Source: Lachnospiraceae bacterium UBA3638 (lineage in GTDB: Bacteria > Bacillota > Clostridia > Lachnospirales > Lachnospiraceae). Taken from it: a stretch of DNA of 41,877 nt. The first letter of the stretch is position 1. Each line of letters opens with the position of its first letter. Where the stretch lies: assembly GCA_002373595.1 (NCBI GenBank), contig DFKT01000024.1, positions 3,321-45,197 of the forward strand, written 5' to 3'. The notes under the pieces were generated by a model that was given only the letters and a program-made list of their open reading frames with translations, had not been told where the DNA came from and did not search any database. This document shows positions 7,771 through 17,630 of the stretch, in pieces. The position numbers and the translations under genes were made by a program.

Positions 7771-10650
7771 ATGCCCTCAGGAAATAACGGAAAAAGAAAT
7801 AGATCCGGAGGAAACGGTCGAAGAAACCCTCAGCCCGGAAGACGTGAAGACCATTCCGAAAGATTTTATGATGAAAGCGGAAACGACCTCACCAAAGAGG
7901 CTCTTTTCTGGCTTTCTCTTTTGGTGACAGTAATCCTTTTTCTCTGCAATTTTCATATCATCGGGAAGTTCGGTGATACTTTGAGCAAGATCATGTTCGG
8001 CCTGTTCGGACTTCTTGCTTACGTCATGCCCGTTCTGATCTTTCTCGGAGGATTTTTTATCTCTGCAAATAAGCATAACGGTTCCGTTATCAGGAAAACG
8101 ATAGCGGGAATAGCGGCTATCATACTGCTCGGAGTCGTATTTGATCTTTTTGCCAAATACGCCGAAGGCCTCGAAAAGTATGATATCAAGGCATTGTACA
8201 CTCTTTCCGCAGATTCCGGAAAAGGCGGCGGAGTGCTCGAAGGATCGATCTCTTACGGCCTGCAGTCGATCATAGGAAAAGCAGGATGCATCATAGTGGT
8301 GATCATCGGAATGATCATCTGCATTGTAATGCTCACAGAGAAGTCTGTTATCGAGATCATTAAGAATGTCGGTATTAATATCGGTGAAGCCGGCAAGGGA
8401 TTCAAAGAAGGATATGATGAAGCCAGAAGAGAGAGGGCTCAGATAGCTGCTGAGAACAGGATGTATCTCGAAGATAAAGAGGGATCCGATGCATCTTCGG
8501 TACCGGCACTTCCGGGTGAAGCAGAGGGTGCGACTGCAACCGAAGGAGTAATGCTTCCGGCCCCTGCAGAAGAGAAGAAAAGAGAACCCGTATATACCAA
8601 GACAGTCCGTGAAAAGATGCGCGAGAAGAAAGAAGAACGCGCTGCAGAGAAGGAACTCCGCAAAGAGGAGAGAAATGCCAAAAAGCAGCTTCTCAGAGAA
8701 GAAAAGGAGACCGAGAGGATCCTGTCCGGCGGAATGCGTGAACTGTCTGCCGATTATTCAGATGATGAGTCGGAGTACTTTGACGAGAATGAGTACTATG
8801 AGAGCGATACATACGGAGAGAATGCATATATACCTCAGGAGACTCCGAGAGTTCCTGTTCCTACTGCTCCCGTTTTTGAAAAGATCCCTGTAAGGAATTC
8901 TCACAGGGTGGAAATGCTGGATGCCGAGCCGGTATCTGAAGAAGATGAGAGAACGGATTATTTTGAAGAATATGACGAAGCGGCTCCCCATCCTTACGAG
9001 GAGAGCATCTTTACCCCGGAACCTGCTCCGATAGAAACGGCAGCACCTGTCAGAACCGAAGCAGAGAGACCGATCGGCGTAAGGAAAGCGCAGATAAGGG
9101 ATCCGAGAGTTCAAGCGGAAAGCGAAAAGCCCGCCGCAAGGAAACCTGTTCCCGCAGAGCAGCTTTATTACAACAGGAAATACAAGTTCCCTCCCATAGA
9201 TCTCCTAAAGAAAGGCGCGGGAGGATCCAAGAGAGGATCGTCCGAGCAGAAGGAAGTCAGTGAGAGACTGGAGTCTACTCTTGAATCATTCGGAGTAAAG
9301 GTCAAAGTCACAGATGTAAGCATAGGACCCACTGTAACCAGATATGAGATACAGCCTGAAGTGGGGGTCAAAGTATCAAGGATCGTGGGACTTGCGGATG
9401 ATATAAAGATGAATCTCGCGGCTACGGATATCAGGATTGAAGCACCTATACCGGGCAAGAGCGCCGTAGGCATCGAAGTTCCGAACAGGGAGATCACTCC
9501 CGTATCGCTCCGTGAACTCATCAGTTCACCCGAGTTTAAGGATGCCAAGTCGAAACTGTCTTTTGCCGTTGGTAAAGATATAGCAGGAAAAGTAGTTGTA
9601 ACGGATATTGCAAAGATGCCCCATGTTCTCATAGCGGGAGCTACGGGATCGGGTAAGTCGGTATGTATCAATACCCTCATCATGAGCATCATTTATAAAG
9701 CAACTCCTGATGAAGTGCAGCTTGTACTCATCGATCCCAAAGTTGTTGAGCTTTCCGTATACAACGGAATCCCTCATCTTGCAACACCTGTAGTAACTGA
9801 TCCCAAGAAGGCTGCTGCAGCTCTTATGCTCGGCGTCAAGGAGATGGAAGAAAGATACCGCAAGTTTGCGGATACCGGTGTTCGAGACCTTGCCGGATAT
9901 AACGAAAAGGTCGAAGCGGGACTGGCGGGAGACGATGCACACAAGCTTCCTCAGATGGTCATCGTAATAGATGAGCTTGCAGACCTTATGATGGTTTCGC
10001 CGGGAGATGTGGAGATGGCTATCTGCCGTATCGCACAGCTGGCAAGAGCTGCAGGCATACATCTCGTAGTTGCGACTCAGCGCCCCAGTGTGGATGTCAT
10101 CACAGGACTTATCAAAGCGAATATGCCGAGCCGTGTAGCATTCGCAGTTTCGAGCGGCGTGGATTCCAGGACCATCCTCGACAGTGTGGGAGCAGAGAAA
10201 CTTCTCGGAAAAGGAGATATGCTTTTCTATCCCCAGGGGTATCCCAAGCCGGCCAGACTTCAGGGTGCATTCGTATCAGATTCGGAAGTTGCTGATGTTG
10301 TAGAGTACCTTAAGAATCAAAAACTCGGTAATCCTTACGGAGATGCTTTCGGTGAGAAACTTGGAAGCATGGAGAATATGATGCCGGGAGGCGGAGCTTC
10401 TGCAGGCGGTGATTCCGACGGGGCGGATGAATATTTTGCGGATGCGGGCAGATGCATTATCAAGTCCGGAAAAGCATCGATAGGATATCTCCAGAGACAG
10501 TTTAAGATCGGCTTTAACAGAGCCGCCAGAATAATGGACAGCTTAGCCGAGTATGGTGTTGTCGGTCCCGAATCGGGTACCAAGGCCAGAGAGATACTCA
10601 TGACGGAAGAGGAATTTGAATCATTTTTGATCGATATGAAAGGTATGTAG
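7771..10650 (+). CDS. ftsK: FtsK/SpoIIIE DNA translocase
   Basis: 959-residue membrane-anchored, ATP-driven double-stranded DNA pump that clears chromosomes from the division septum. Four N-terminal transmembrane segments lie within about residues 48-190. A long, charged, low-complexity linker (about 210-470) follows. The motor domain has Walker A GATGSGKS (K629), Walker [14 protein letters not shown] and the family stretch [14 protein letters not shown]. The last 65 residues form the winged-helix gamma domain ([17 protein letters not shown]) that reads orienting sequences. Length and layout match family members with a long linker. Sequence does not separate vegetative FtsK from sporulation SpoIIIE use, and no sporulation gene lies in the window. 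It is 11 bases from the previous gene and 11 from fhs. Confidence 0.95.
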   Translation: MPSGNNGKRNRSGGNGRRNPQPGRREDHSERFYDESGNDLTKEALFWLSLLVTVILFLCNFHIIGKFGDTLSKIMFGLFGLLAYVMPVLIFLGGFFISANKHNGSVIRKTIAGIAAIILLGVVFDLFAKYAEGLEKYDIKALYTLSADSGKGGGVLEGSISYGLQSIIGKAGCIIVVIIGMIICIVMLTEKSVIEIIKNVGINIGEAGKGFKEGYDEARRERAQIAAENRMYLEDKEGSDASSVPALPGEAEGATATEGVMLPAPAEEKKREPVYTKTVREKMREKKEERAAEKELRKEERNAKKQLLREEKETERILSGGMRELSADYSDDESEYFDENEYYESDTYGENAYIPQETPRVPVPTAPVFEKIPVRNSHRVEMLDAEPVSEEDERTDYFEEYDEAAPHPYEESIFTPEPAPIETAAPVRTEAERPIGVRKAQIRDPRVQAESEKPAARKPVPAEQLYYNRKYKFPPIDLLKKGAGGSKRGSSEQKEVSERLESTLESFGVKVKVTDVSIGPTVTRYEIQPEVGVKVSRIVGLADDIKMNLAATDIRIEAPIPGKSAVGIEVPNREITPVSLRELISSPEFKDAKSKLSFAVGKDIAGKVVVTDIAKMPHVLIAGATGSGKSVCINTLIMSIIYKATPDEVQLVLIDPKVVELSVYNGIPHLATPVVTDPKKAAAALMLGVKEMEERYRKFADTGVRDLAGYNEKVEAGLAGDDAHKLPQMVIVIDELADLMMVSPGDVEMAICRIAQLARAAGIHLVVATQRPSVDVITGLIKANMPSRVAFAVSSGVDSRTILDSVGAEKLLGKGDMLFYPQGYPKPARLQGAFVSDSEVADVVEYLKNQKLGNPYGDAFGEKLGSMENMMPGGGASAGGDSDGADEYFADAGRCIIKSGKASIGYLQRQFKIGFNRAARIMDSLAEYGVVGPESGTKAREILMTEEEFESFLIDMKGM

Positions 10651-10661
10651 GAGGAATTTTT

Positions 10662-12329
10662 ATGCTTTCTGATATTGAGATCGCACAAAAAGCGGACATA
10701 AGACCCATAGCCGAGATAGCTCATGATCTTGGCCTTAAGGAGGGTGATTTTGAAAACTACGGAAAGTACAAAGCAAAACTTTCCGAAGAGTATTTGAGGA
10801 GCCTTGAAGGCAAAAAGGACGGAAAACTCATCCTTGTTACTGCCATCAATCCCACTCCTGCCGGAGAGGGAAAGACGACTACTACGGTAGGACTCGGACA
10901 GGCTTTCGCAAAGCTTAACAAGAATGCGATCATCGCGTTAAGAGAGCCCTCGCTTGGCCCCTGTTTCGGTATCAAAGGAGGCGCTGCCGGAGGAGGTATG
11001 AGCCAGGTGCTTCCGATGGAAGAGCTTAACCTGCATTTTACAGGCGATTTTCACGCTGTAACTTCCGCAAACAATCTTCTTGCTGCCCTTATCGACAATC
11101 ATATTTATCAGGGCAATAAACTTGGTATCGATACGAGAAATGTCGTGTGGAAGAGATGCATGGACATGAACGACCGTGCTCTCAGAAATATCATCGTAGG
11201 ACTCGGAAACAAGACAGACGGATTTGCGAGACAGGATCATTTCATCATAACCGTAGCCAGCGAGATCATGGCAATCCTGTGTCTTTCAAAGGATATCGAC
11301 GATCTGAAGGAAAGACTCTCGCGCATTGTTGTCGCGTATGACCTTACCGGCAAAGAGATCACTGCTAAGGATATCGGAGCCGTAGGCTCCATGACCGCAC
11401 TTCTTCTTGATGCGATGAGACCTAATCTTGTACAGACTCTGGAGCATACTCCCGTACTCGTGCATGGTGGACCTTTCGCCAATATCGCACACGGATGCAA
11501 TTCCGTAAGAGCGACAAGAGCAGCTCTCAAGATGGCTGATTACTGTATCACCGAGGCCGGATTCGGTGCGGATCTCGGAGCGGAGAAGTTCTTCAACATC
11601 AAATGCAGGACTTCGGGACTCTGGCCGGATGCAGTATGTCTCGTTGCTACCGTAAGAGCTCTCAAGTACAACGGAGGCGTGCCCAAGACCGAACTTGGAA
11701 GCGAGAATGTGGATGCTCTCAAGGCAGGTATAGTCAATCTTGAGAAGCATATTGAGAATATCAGATCTTTCGGTGTTCCAATGGTCGTTACGCTCAATAA
11801 GTTCTCTTCAGATACTGACGCAGAGATCACTTTCGTCAAAGAGTTCTGCGAGTCCAAGGGATGCGGATTTGAAATATGTGAAGGCTGGGAGAAGGGCGGC
11901 GAAGGCGCTGTTAAACTCGCTGAGAAGCTTATAGCCGCAACGGAAGGAGCGGGTGAGAAGAAACTTACCTATCCCGATGATGCAAGTCTTACCGCTAAGA
12001 TCGAAGCGGTTGCAAAGAATATCTACGGTGCCGACGGAGTATCATTCTCATCATCGGCCGCAAAGAAGATAAAGAACCTTGAAGATGCAGGATACGGCAA
12101 ACTGCCTGTATGTATGGCAAAGACCCAGTATTCGCTTTCCGATGATCCTAAGGCACTCGGAAGACCTTCCGGATTTACTCTTAACGTTCGCGATGCATAT
12201 GTGAGTGCCGGAGCGGGTTTTGTAGTTGCTCTTACGGGAGATATCATGACGATGCCCGGACTTTCGGCATCTCCCGCAGCGTACAGCATTGATGTAGATG
12301 ATAACGGAAAGATAACCGGTCTTTTCTAA
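10662..12329 (+). CDS. fhs: Formate--tetrahydrofolate ligase
   Basis: 555-residue cytoplasmic enzyme that forms 10-formyl-THF from formate, THF and ATP. It feeds one-carbon metabolism and, in acetogens, the methyl branch of the Wood-Ljungdahl pathway. The P-loop [13 protein letters not shown] has K71. The downstream [20 protein letters not shown] block and the [11 protein letters not shown] motif are characteristic, and the length is standard. AGGAGGAA sits directly upstream at ideal spacing. The gene is followed 11 bases later by folD, so the two sequential folate steps are co-transcribed. No acetyl-CoA synthase genes are present, so acetogenesis should not be inferred. Confidence 0.97.
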   Translation: MLSDIEIAQKADIRPIAEIAHDLGLKEGDFENYGKYKAKLSEEYLRSLEGKKDGKLILVTAINPTPAGEGKTTTTVGLGQAFAKLNKNAIIALREPSLGPCFGIKGGAAGGGMSQVLPMEELNLHFTGDFHAVTSANNLLAALIDNHIYQGNKLGIDTRNVVWKRCMDMNDRALRNIIVGLGNKTDGFARQDHFIITVASEIMAILCLSKDIDDLKERLSRIVVAYDLTGKEITAKDIGAVGSMTALLLDAMRPNLVQTLEHTPVLVHGGPFANIAHGCNSVRATRAALKMADYCITEAGFGADLGAEKFFNIKCRTSGLWPDAVCLVATVRALKYNGGVPKTELGSENVDALKAGIVNLEKHIENIRSFGVPMVVTLNKFSSDTDAEITFVKEFCESKGCGFEICEGWEKGGEGAVKLAEKLIAATEGAGEKKLTYPDDASLTAKIEAVAKNIYGADGVSFSSSAAKKIKNLEDAGYGKLPVCMAKTQYSLSDDPKALGRPSGFTLNVRDAYVSAGAGFVVALTGDIMTMPGLSASPAAYSIDVDDNGKITGLF

Positions 12330-12340
12330 AGGAGGGTGAT

Positions 12341-13192
12341 ATGTCCGAACTTATAGACGGAAAAGTAATCTCCACACAGATAAAGAGTGAAGTCAAAGAG
12401 AAGGTGGCTGCTCTTAATGCCAAAGGAGTGACCGTCTCACTGGCTGTCATTCAGGTTGGTGCAGATCCTGCGTCCAGCGTGTATGTAAGGAATAAAAAGA
12501 AAGCATGTGAGGAAGTCGGTATCAGATCGGTTGCTTATGAACTTCCCGAGACCACGACCGAGAAGGAACTCCTCGACCTTATCGATGAACTTAACGGCAG
12601 AAAGGATATAAACGGTATACTTGTTCAGCTTCCTCTTCCCAAGGGAATGGATGAAGATAAAGTGACCGATGCAATCTCTCCGCTTAAGGATGTGGACGGA
12701 TTCCATCCTGTCAATGTAGGCAAACTCTCCATCGGAAAGAGAGGATTTGTTTCCTGCACTCCCGCAGGGGTCATTGAACTCCTTAAGAGGAGCGGAGTTG
12801 AGATCTCAGGCAAGGAATGCGTTGTTATCGGCAGGAGCAATATCGTAGGCAAACCCATGTCAATGCTCCTTCTTCGCGAGAACGGAACCGTAACGGTCTG
12901 TCACAGCAGGACCGCAGATCTCAAAGAAGTGACAAAACGAGCTGATATACTCGTTGTCGCTGTCGGAAAACCCGGGATGATAGACGCTTCGTATATCAAG
13001 GACGGAGCAGTTGTAATAGACGTAGGAATACACAGAAAAGAAGACGGTAAGCTCTGCGGAGATGTTGACTTTGAATCTGCATCCGAAGTGGCATCAAAGA
13101 TCACGCCTGTACCGGGCGGAGTAGGTCCCATGACCATCGCGATGCTTATGAAGAACTGTGCAGAGTCCGTTGAATTACAGGGACTCATCTGA
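12341..13192 (+). CDS. folD: Bifunctional methylene-THF dehydrogenase/methenyl-THF cyclohydrolase
   Basis: 283-residue enzyme converting 10-formyl-THF to 5,10-methylene-THF through the methenyl form, with NAD(P)H. The catalytic pair Y48 and K52 lies in SSVYVRNKKKACEE. The substrate loop reads GILVQLPLPKG, and the Rossmann segment GRSNIVGKPMSMLL is the family signature. The C-terminal KITPVPGGVGPMTIAMLM is intact. Length is as expected. A strong AAAGGAGGGTGAT ribosome site precedes the ATG. It acts directly on the product of the adjacent fhs. Confidence 0.97.
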   Translation: MSELIDGKVISTQIKSEVKEKVAALNAKGVTVSLAVIQVGADPASSVYVRNKKKACEEVGIRSVAYELPETTTEKELLDLIDELNGRKDINGILVQLPLPKGMDEDKVTDAISPLKDVDGFHPVNVGKLSIGKRGFVSCTPAGVIELLKRSGVEISGKECVVIGRSNIVGKPMSMLLLRENGTVTVCHSRTADLKEVTKRADILVVAVGKPGMIDASYIKDGAVVIDVGIHRKEDGKLCGDVDFESASEVASKITPVPGGVGPMTIAMLMKNCAESVELQGLI

Positions 13193-13217
13193 TACCTGAT
13201 TTTTGTGGTGAAGATAA

Positions 13218-14159
13218 ATGAAATGTTCCGTTTGCGGAAATGAGATAAAAGCAGGATCGCTGTACTGCGATAACTGCGGTGAAGATGTTCATATCGTACC
13301 TGATTTTGATGCTGAGGCGGAGCAGGCTTATGCCGAGAGTATCCGGCATATGACCGATGAATTGTGGGAGAGCGGACGCTCGAAGCAGGCAGGTGATACC
13401 ACCCTTCCGGAAGACGATACAAAGGATGAAGAGAAACGCCCGGAGAGTATTAAGGATAAGGGCGTACTGAAAGCACATCTGAAGAATCACAGACTGGTAT
13501 TCGGAGGGTATGCGCTCATCACGGTCCTCGTCATCTTCTCGATAGTTTTCTACAATATCGCGATGAGTGACGGCATCCAGGAGAGCAGGGCAAGGACAGC
13601 CATCAATTCCGGCGAATATGATTTAGCCGCTTCGATATATGAGAGGCTGCTTGATAAGAATCCCGGAAATGCGCAGTATATGCTCGGACTGGCATCGGCA
13701 TTTAAAGGATCCGGAAATGATGATGCATACGAGAGAACTCTGTGGGAAGTGATCAATCTCGAAGGAATAGCCAGGGCCGATAAATACACTGCGTATGACA
13801 GATTATTCGTATTGTACGCTTCGAAGGGTGACTATCAGGGTATAGCGGACTTTTTGGCGAGCAGCGAGGATGTTGTCCTCAAGACTCAGTTTTCGAGCTT
13901 CCTGGGACCTGAAGTTAAGTTTAGCATAGAAGGCGGGTACTACGAGACACCTCAGCTGCTTCGCCTGACATCCGACACCGAAGGGGTGGAGATCTATTAC
14001 TCCACCGACGGTGAACAGCCCACCACGGAGAGTGAGTGCTACGGAGTGCCGATACTTATCGATGAAGGCGAGACCACGGTTATGGCCTTTGCTGTTGATA
14101 AGAGAGGCGTTATCGGAGAGAGAGTCAGCGCGGAATACCATGTAACCGCGCAGGAATAG
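13218..14159 (+). CDS. Zinc-ribbon, single-pass membrane protein with TPR-like and chitobiase-C-like domains
   Basis: 313-residue protein with four recognisable parts. An N-terminal zinc ribbon has Cys3, Cys6, Cys17 and Cys20 (CSVCG and CDNCG). An acidic linker leads to one transmembrane segment at about residues 92-116. A TPR-like helical region (SGEYDLAASIYERLLDKNPG) spans roughly 128-215. The C-terminal domain at about 233-310 contains VEIYYSTDGEQPT, the hallmark of the CHB_HEX_C_1 beta-sandwich. The ribbon should be cytoplasmic and the rest outside. Function is unknown; such domains mediate protein or glycan contacts. It lies between folD and nfnA without an evident promoter. The ribosome site (GTGAAG) is weak. 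Confidence 0.8.
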   Translation: MKCSVCGNEIKAGSLYCDNCGEDVHIVPDFDAEAEQAYAESIRHMTDELWESGRSKQAGDTTLPEDDTKDEEKRPESIKDKGVLKAHLKNHRLVFGGYALITVLVIFSIVFYNIAMSDGIQESRARTAINSGEYDLAASIYERLLDKNPGNAQYMLGLASAFKGSGNDDAYERTLWEVINLEGIARADKYTAYDRLFVLYASKGDYQGIADFLASSEDVVLKTQFSSFLGPEVKFSIEGGYYETPQLLRLTSDTEGVEIYYSTDGEQPTTESECYGVPILIDEGETTVMAFAVDKRGVIGERVSAEYHVTAQE

Positions 14160-14186
14160 AAAATAAGAGCAGGAAAGGAAAGAATT

Positions 14187-15059
14187 ATGTACAAAATCCT
14201 AAAGAAGAAGGAACTTGCAAAGAACATCATCCTGATGGACGTAGAGGCTCCCAGAGTCGCAAAGAGATGTCTGCCCGGACAGTTTCTCATCGTGAGAACA
14301 GATGAGGATGCGGAGAGGATACCTCTTACCATCTGTGATTATGATGCAGCAAAGGGAACCGTTACGCTTGTATTTCAGGTGATCGGTGCTGCAACCAAGA
14401 TCATGGGTGATCTTAATGAAGGCGATTCATTCCATGATGTTGTCGGACCTCTCGGAACTCCTTCCGATCTTGCTACCGATCCTATAGATGAAGTAAAGAA
14501 AAAGAGTATCGTATTTATTGCCGGTGGTGTCGGAACCGCTCCCGTATATCCTCAGGTTAAGTACCTCCATGAGAGAGGAGTGAATGTCGATGTCATCATC
14601 GGTGCCAAGAATAAAGAACTCGTTATCCTCGAGGAAGAGTTCAAAGCTGTATCCGGAAATCTCTACATCACGACCGATGACGGATCATACGGCAGAAACG
14701 GAATGGTTACCAAGTGTCTCGAGGATCTCGTTACGGAGGGTAAAAAGTACGACCACTGTGTTGCTATAGGACCTATGATAATGATGAAATTCGTATGCAA
14801 GCTCACCGAAAAGCTTGGCATACCCACAATAGTAAGTCTTAATCCGATAATGGTAGACGGAACGGGGATGTGCGGTGCATGCCGTGTATCCGTAGGCGGA
14901 GAGACCAAATTCGCTTGTGTAGACGGACCTGAATTTGACGGACACAAAGTAAACTTTGATGAAGCTATGAGACGCCAGACCCTCTATAAATCACGCGAGG
15001 GAAGAGCAATGCTCGCACTTGAAGGAACTCTTGAAGGCGGCGGGAAGTGCGGACAGTAA
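14187..15059 (+). CDS. nfnA: NfnA-type subunit: FAD/[2Fe-2S] NAD(H)-binding reductase
   Basis: 290-residue small subunit of the NADH-dependent reduced ferredoxin:NADP+ oxidoreductase, related to PyrK and SudB. The FAD-binding beta barrel carries ERIPLTICDYD. The NAD(H)-binding fold carries FIAGGVGTAPVYPQVK. A [2Fe-2S] cluster is bound near the C-terminus by C229, C232 and C244 (MCGACRV and FACVDGPEFDG). The next gene encodes the matching large subunit, which makes Nfn a better call than PyrK, since no pyrD is near. Electron bifurcation would link NADH, NADPH and ferredoxin pools in the cytoplasm. AGGAAAGG is a good ribosome site. Confidence 0.92.
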   Translation: MYKILKKKELAKNIILMDVEAPRVAKRCLPGQFLIVRTDEDAERIPLTICDYDAAKGTVTLVFQVIGAATKIMGDLNEGDSFHDVVGPLGTPSDLATDPIDEVKKKSIVFIAGGVGTAPVYPQVKYLHERGVNVDVIIGAKNKELVILEEEFKAVSGNLYITTDDGSYGRNGMVTKCLEDLVTEGKKYDHCVAIGPMIMMKFVCKLTEKLGIPTIVSLNPIMVDGTGMCGACRVSVGGETKFACVDGPEFDGHKVNFDEAMRRQTLYKSREGRAMLALEGTLEGGGKCGQ

Positions 15060-15117
15060 CAGCACTTATCACTTATCACAGCATCGATGAATCTTGATTA
15101 ATGAAAGGATGAGATAA

Positions 15118-16506
15118 ATGGACGTTTTAAAGAAGGTACCGGTAAGAGAACAGAATGCAAAGGAGAGGGCATGCAATTTCGAAGAAGTATGCCTCGGATA
15201 TAATATCGATGAAGCCAGGGAAGAGGCAAGCAGATGCATCAATTGCAAGAATGCTCAGTGCATTAAGGGATGCCCCGTATCCATCAATATCCCCGGATTT
15301 ATCGAGAAGGTAAAGGACGGAGATATCGAGGGAGCTTACAAGGTTCTCAGCGAATCATCTTCACTTCCCGCTGTGTGCGGAAGAGTATGTCCTCAGGAGA
15401 GCCAGTGCGAAGGAAAGTGTATCCGCGGTATAAAGGGAGATCCTATTTCCATCGGAAAACTTGAAAGATTCGTAGCTGACTGGGCAGCCGAGAACGGTGT
15501 AAAGCCCGCTGCACCCGCTGAGAAGAACGGAAAGAAAGTTGCCGTCATAGGATCCGGACCTGCAGGTCTTTCCTGCGCAGGCGACCTTGCGAAGCTCGGA
15601 TATGATGTAACTATATTTGAAGCACTTCATGAGGCAGGCGGAGTTCTCGTATACGGTATCCCCGAGTTCCGTCTTCCCAAGGAGACTGTTGTTAAGAGAG
15701 AGATAGAGAATGTAAAGAGCCTCGGAGTTAAGATCGAGACCAATGTAGTCGTAGGCAAGTCTGTTACGATCGACAGTCTTATCGAGGACGAGGGATTTGA
15801 TGCAGTATTTATCGGATCCGGAGCAGGACTTCCCAAGTTCATGGGCATCCCCGGTGAGAATGCAAACGGAGTATTCTCCGCTAACGAGTATCTGACCAGA
15901 AGCAATCTCATGAAAGCTTTTAAGTCCGATTCAACCACTCCCATTATGGAGAGCAAGAAGGTTGCTGTTGTAGGAGGCGGAAACGTGGCTATGGATGCTG
16001 CGAGAACCGCACTCAGACTCGGAGCAGAGGTTCATATCGTATACAGAAGAAGTGAGGAAGAGCTTCCTGCCAGAGTTGAGGAAGTTCATCACGCAAAGGA
16101 GGAGGGCATCATATTCGACCTTCTTACCAATCCTGTCGAGATCATCGAAGATGAGAACGGTTGGGTAAAGGGGATCAAGTGTGTAAAGATGGAACTCGGA
16201 GAGCCCGATGAGTCCGGAAGACGTCGTCCTGTAGAAGTAAAGGGAAGCGAATTCATCACCGAAGTAGATACCGTCATCATGGCTCTCGGAACATCCCCCA
16301 ATCCTCTCATCTCTTCAACGACCGAAGGTCTTGAAGTTAATAAGTGGAAATGTATTGTTGCCGAGGAAGAGAACGGTGCGACCAGCAGAGAAGGTGTTTA
16401 TGCCGGAGGAGATGCCGTTACCGGCGCTGCAACCGTTATCCTTGCAATGGGTGCAGGAAGAGCCGGAGCAAAGGGCATTGACGAGTACTTAAGAGGAAAG
16501 AATTGA
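15118..16506 (+). CDS. nfnB: NfnB-type subunit (glutamate synthase small-chain homologue)
   Basis: 462-residue flavoprotein homologous to GltD, often annotated gltA. The N-terminal ferredoxin-like part has two cysteine groups, C40/C43/C48/C52 and C87/C91/C97/C101, for two [4Fe-4S] clusters. FAD is bound at VIGSGPAGLSCAG and NADP(H) at VVGGGNVAMDAARTALRLG, followed by the VYRRSEEELPAR specificity loop. No glutamate synthase large subunit is nearby and nfnA lies 58 bases upstream. The pair is therefore read as the bifurcating transhydrogenase rather than as glutamate synthase. Length is close to other NfnB proteins. A heterodimer with NfnA in the cytoplasm is expected. Confidence 0.92.
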   Translation: MDVLKKVPVREQNAKERACNFEEVCLGYNIDEAREEASRCINCKNAQCIKGCPVSINIPGFIEKVKDGDIEGAYKVLSESSSLPAVCGRVCPQESQCEGKCIRGIKGDPISIGKLERFVADWAAENGVKPAAPAEKNGKKVAVIGSGPAGLSCAGDLAKLGYDVTIFEALHEAGGVLVYGIPEFRLPKETVVKREIENVKSLGVKIETNVVVGKSVTIDSLIEDEGFDAVFIGSGAGLPKFMGIPGENANGVFSANEYLTRSNLMKAFKSDSTTPIMESKKVAVVGGGNVAMDAARTALRLGAEVHIVYRRSEEELPARVEEVHHAKEEGIIFDLLTNPVEIIEDENGWVKGIKCVKMELGEPDESGRRRPVEVKGSEFITEVDTVIMALGTSPNPLISSTTEGLEVNKWKCIVAEEENGATSREGVYAGGDAVTGAATVILAMGAGRAGAKGIDEYLRGKN

Positions 16507-16982
16507 CTGTAGAGATCATCTGTGTAGGAAAGATCAAAGAGAAGTTTTTCAGAGACGCTCTCTCGGAATACGAAAAGAGACTCTCGGCGTATTGCAGGTT
16601 TATCATAACCGAACTGCCTGATGAGAAAGCTCCGGAGAATCTCTCGGATGCACTTAAGGCGGAGGTCCTTCGCAAAGAGGGAGAGAGGATCCTTTCCAAG
16701 ATAAAACAGGGTGCATATGTTATAACCCTGGAGATAGAAGGAGAGGGATGCAGCTCGGAAGAATTGGCCGCGATGATTAAGAAACTTACGGTTGGCAGCA
16801 AGAGCGATATCGTTTTTGTCATCGGCGGATCTCTGGGACTTTCGGATGCAGTCAAAGCCAGATCGGATCATGCTCTCAGTTTTTCGAGAATGACATTTCC
16901 TCATCAGCTGATGAGAGTGATCCTTTCGGAGCAGGTTTACAGAGCGTTTAAGATCAATGCGGGGGAACCGTATCATAAATGA
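16503..16982 (+). CDS. rlmH: 23S rRNA pseudouridine-1915 N3-methyltransferase RlmH
   Basis: 159-residue SPOUT-class methyltransferase that uses SAM to methylate pseudouridine 1915 in helix 69 of 23S rRNA on assembled ribosomes. The trefoil-knot signature is complete: FVIGGSLGLSD, then SFSRMTFPHQLMRVIL, SEQVYRAFKI and the C-terminal AGEPYHK. Length matches the family. The start is a TTG that overlaps the nfnB stop (TTGA), with AGAGGAAAG upstream. The next gene begins at an ATGA overlap, so translation is likely coupled. Confidence 0.96.
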   Translation: MTVEIICVGKIKEKFFRDALSEYEKRLSAYCRFIITELPDEKAPENLSDALKAEVLRKEGERILSKIKQGAYVITLEIEGEGCSSEELAAMIKKLTVGSKSDIVFVIGGSLGLSDAVKARSDHALSFSRMTFPHQLMRVILSEQVYRAFKINAGEPYHK

Positions 16983-17611
16983 CAAAAAAAGAGCTCGTAT
17001 CGGAAGTGATAAAGCGACTGAAAAAGGAATATCCCGATACGGGATGTTCTCTCGAATATTCGGATGCATGGAAACTTCTGGTCAGTGTCAGACTGGCGGC
17101 TCAGTGTACCGATGAGAGAGTAAATATCGTTGTTCGTGATCTGTATGATAAGTTTCCTGATATTGATGCTCTCGCAGATGCCGATGTAAATGATATCGAA
17201 AAGATCGTAAGACCCTGCGGGCTCGGCAAGAGCAAAGCAAAAGATATAAAAGCCTGCATGAGTATGCTTAGGGATGAATACGGATACAGAGTCCCTGATA
17301 CCATGGATGATCTTTTAAGGCTTCCGGGAGTGGGGAGGAAGAGCGCCAATCTCATCCTCGGAGATGTGTATGGGAAACCTGCTATCGTGACGGATACGCA
17401 TTGCATCAGACTCTGCAATCGTATCGGTCTCGTGAAGGATGAGTATGATCCTGCAAAGGTCGAGAAGGCATTGTGGAAAATAGTTCCTCCCGAAGAGGGA
17501 AACAATCTGTGCCACAGATTTGTCGATCATGGACGTAAAGTATGTTCAGCAAGGAAAGATCCCGATTGTGAGAATTGCTGTCTGTCCGATATATGTAAAT
17601 ACAAACCGTAG
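16979..17611 (+). CDS. nth: Endonuclease III (DNA glycosylase/AP lyase)
   Basis: 210-residue base-excision repair enzyme that removes oxidised pyrimidines and nicks the abasic site. The helix-hairpin-helix LPGVGRKSANLIL contains catalytic K121, and D139 in IVTDTHCIRL is the second catalytic residue, matching E. coli K120 and D138. The [4Fe-4S] loop is CSARKDPDCENC and the final DIC, giving C-x7-C-x2-C-x5-C, one residue longer in the first spacer than the E. coli form. The ATG overlaps the rlmH stop. Confidence 0.96.
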   Translation: MTKKELVSEVIKRLKKEYPDTGCSLEYSDAWKLLVSVRLAAQCTDERVNIVVRDLYDKFPDIDALADADVNDIEKIVRPCGLGKSKAKDIKACMSMLRDEYGYRVPDTMDDLLRLPGVGRKSANLILGDVYGKPAIVTDTHCIRLCNRIGLVKDEYDPAKVEKALWKIVPPEEGNNLCHRFVDHGRKVCSARKDPDCENCCLSDICKYKP

Positions 17612-17630
17612 AGAAAGGGAGGTATGACCT

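Noticed and set aside
15061..15117. Gap between nfnA and nfnB with a CACTTAT direct repeat, considered as promoter or leader
   Set aside because: No -35/-10 pair at usable spacing and no stem-loop; only the ribosome site AAAGGA is recognisable.
15118..16506. Glutamate synthase small subunit (GltD)
   Set aside because: No large subunit gene is nearby and an NfnA-type gene is directly upstream, which favours the transhydrogenase.
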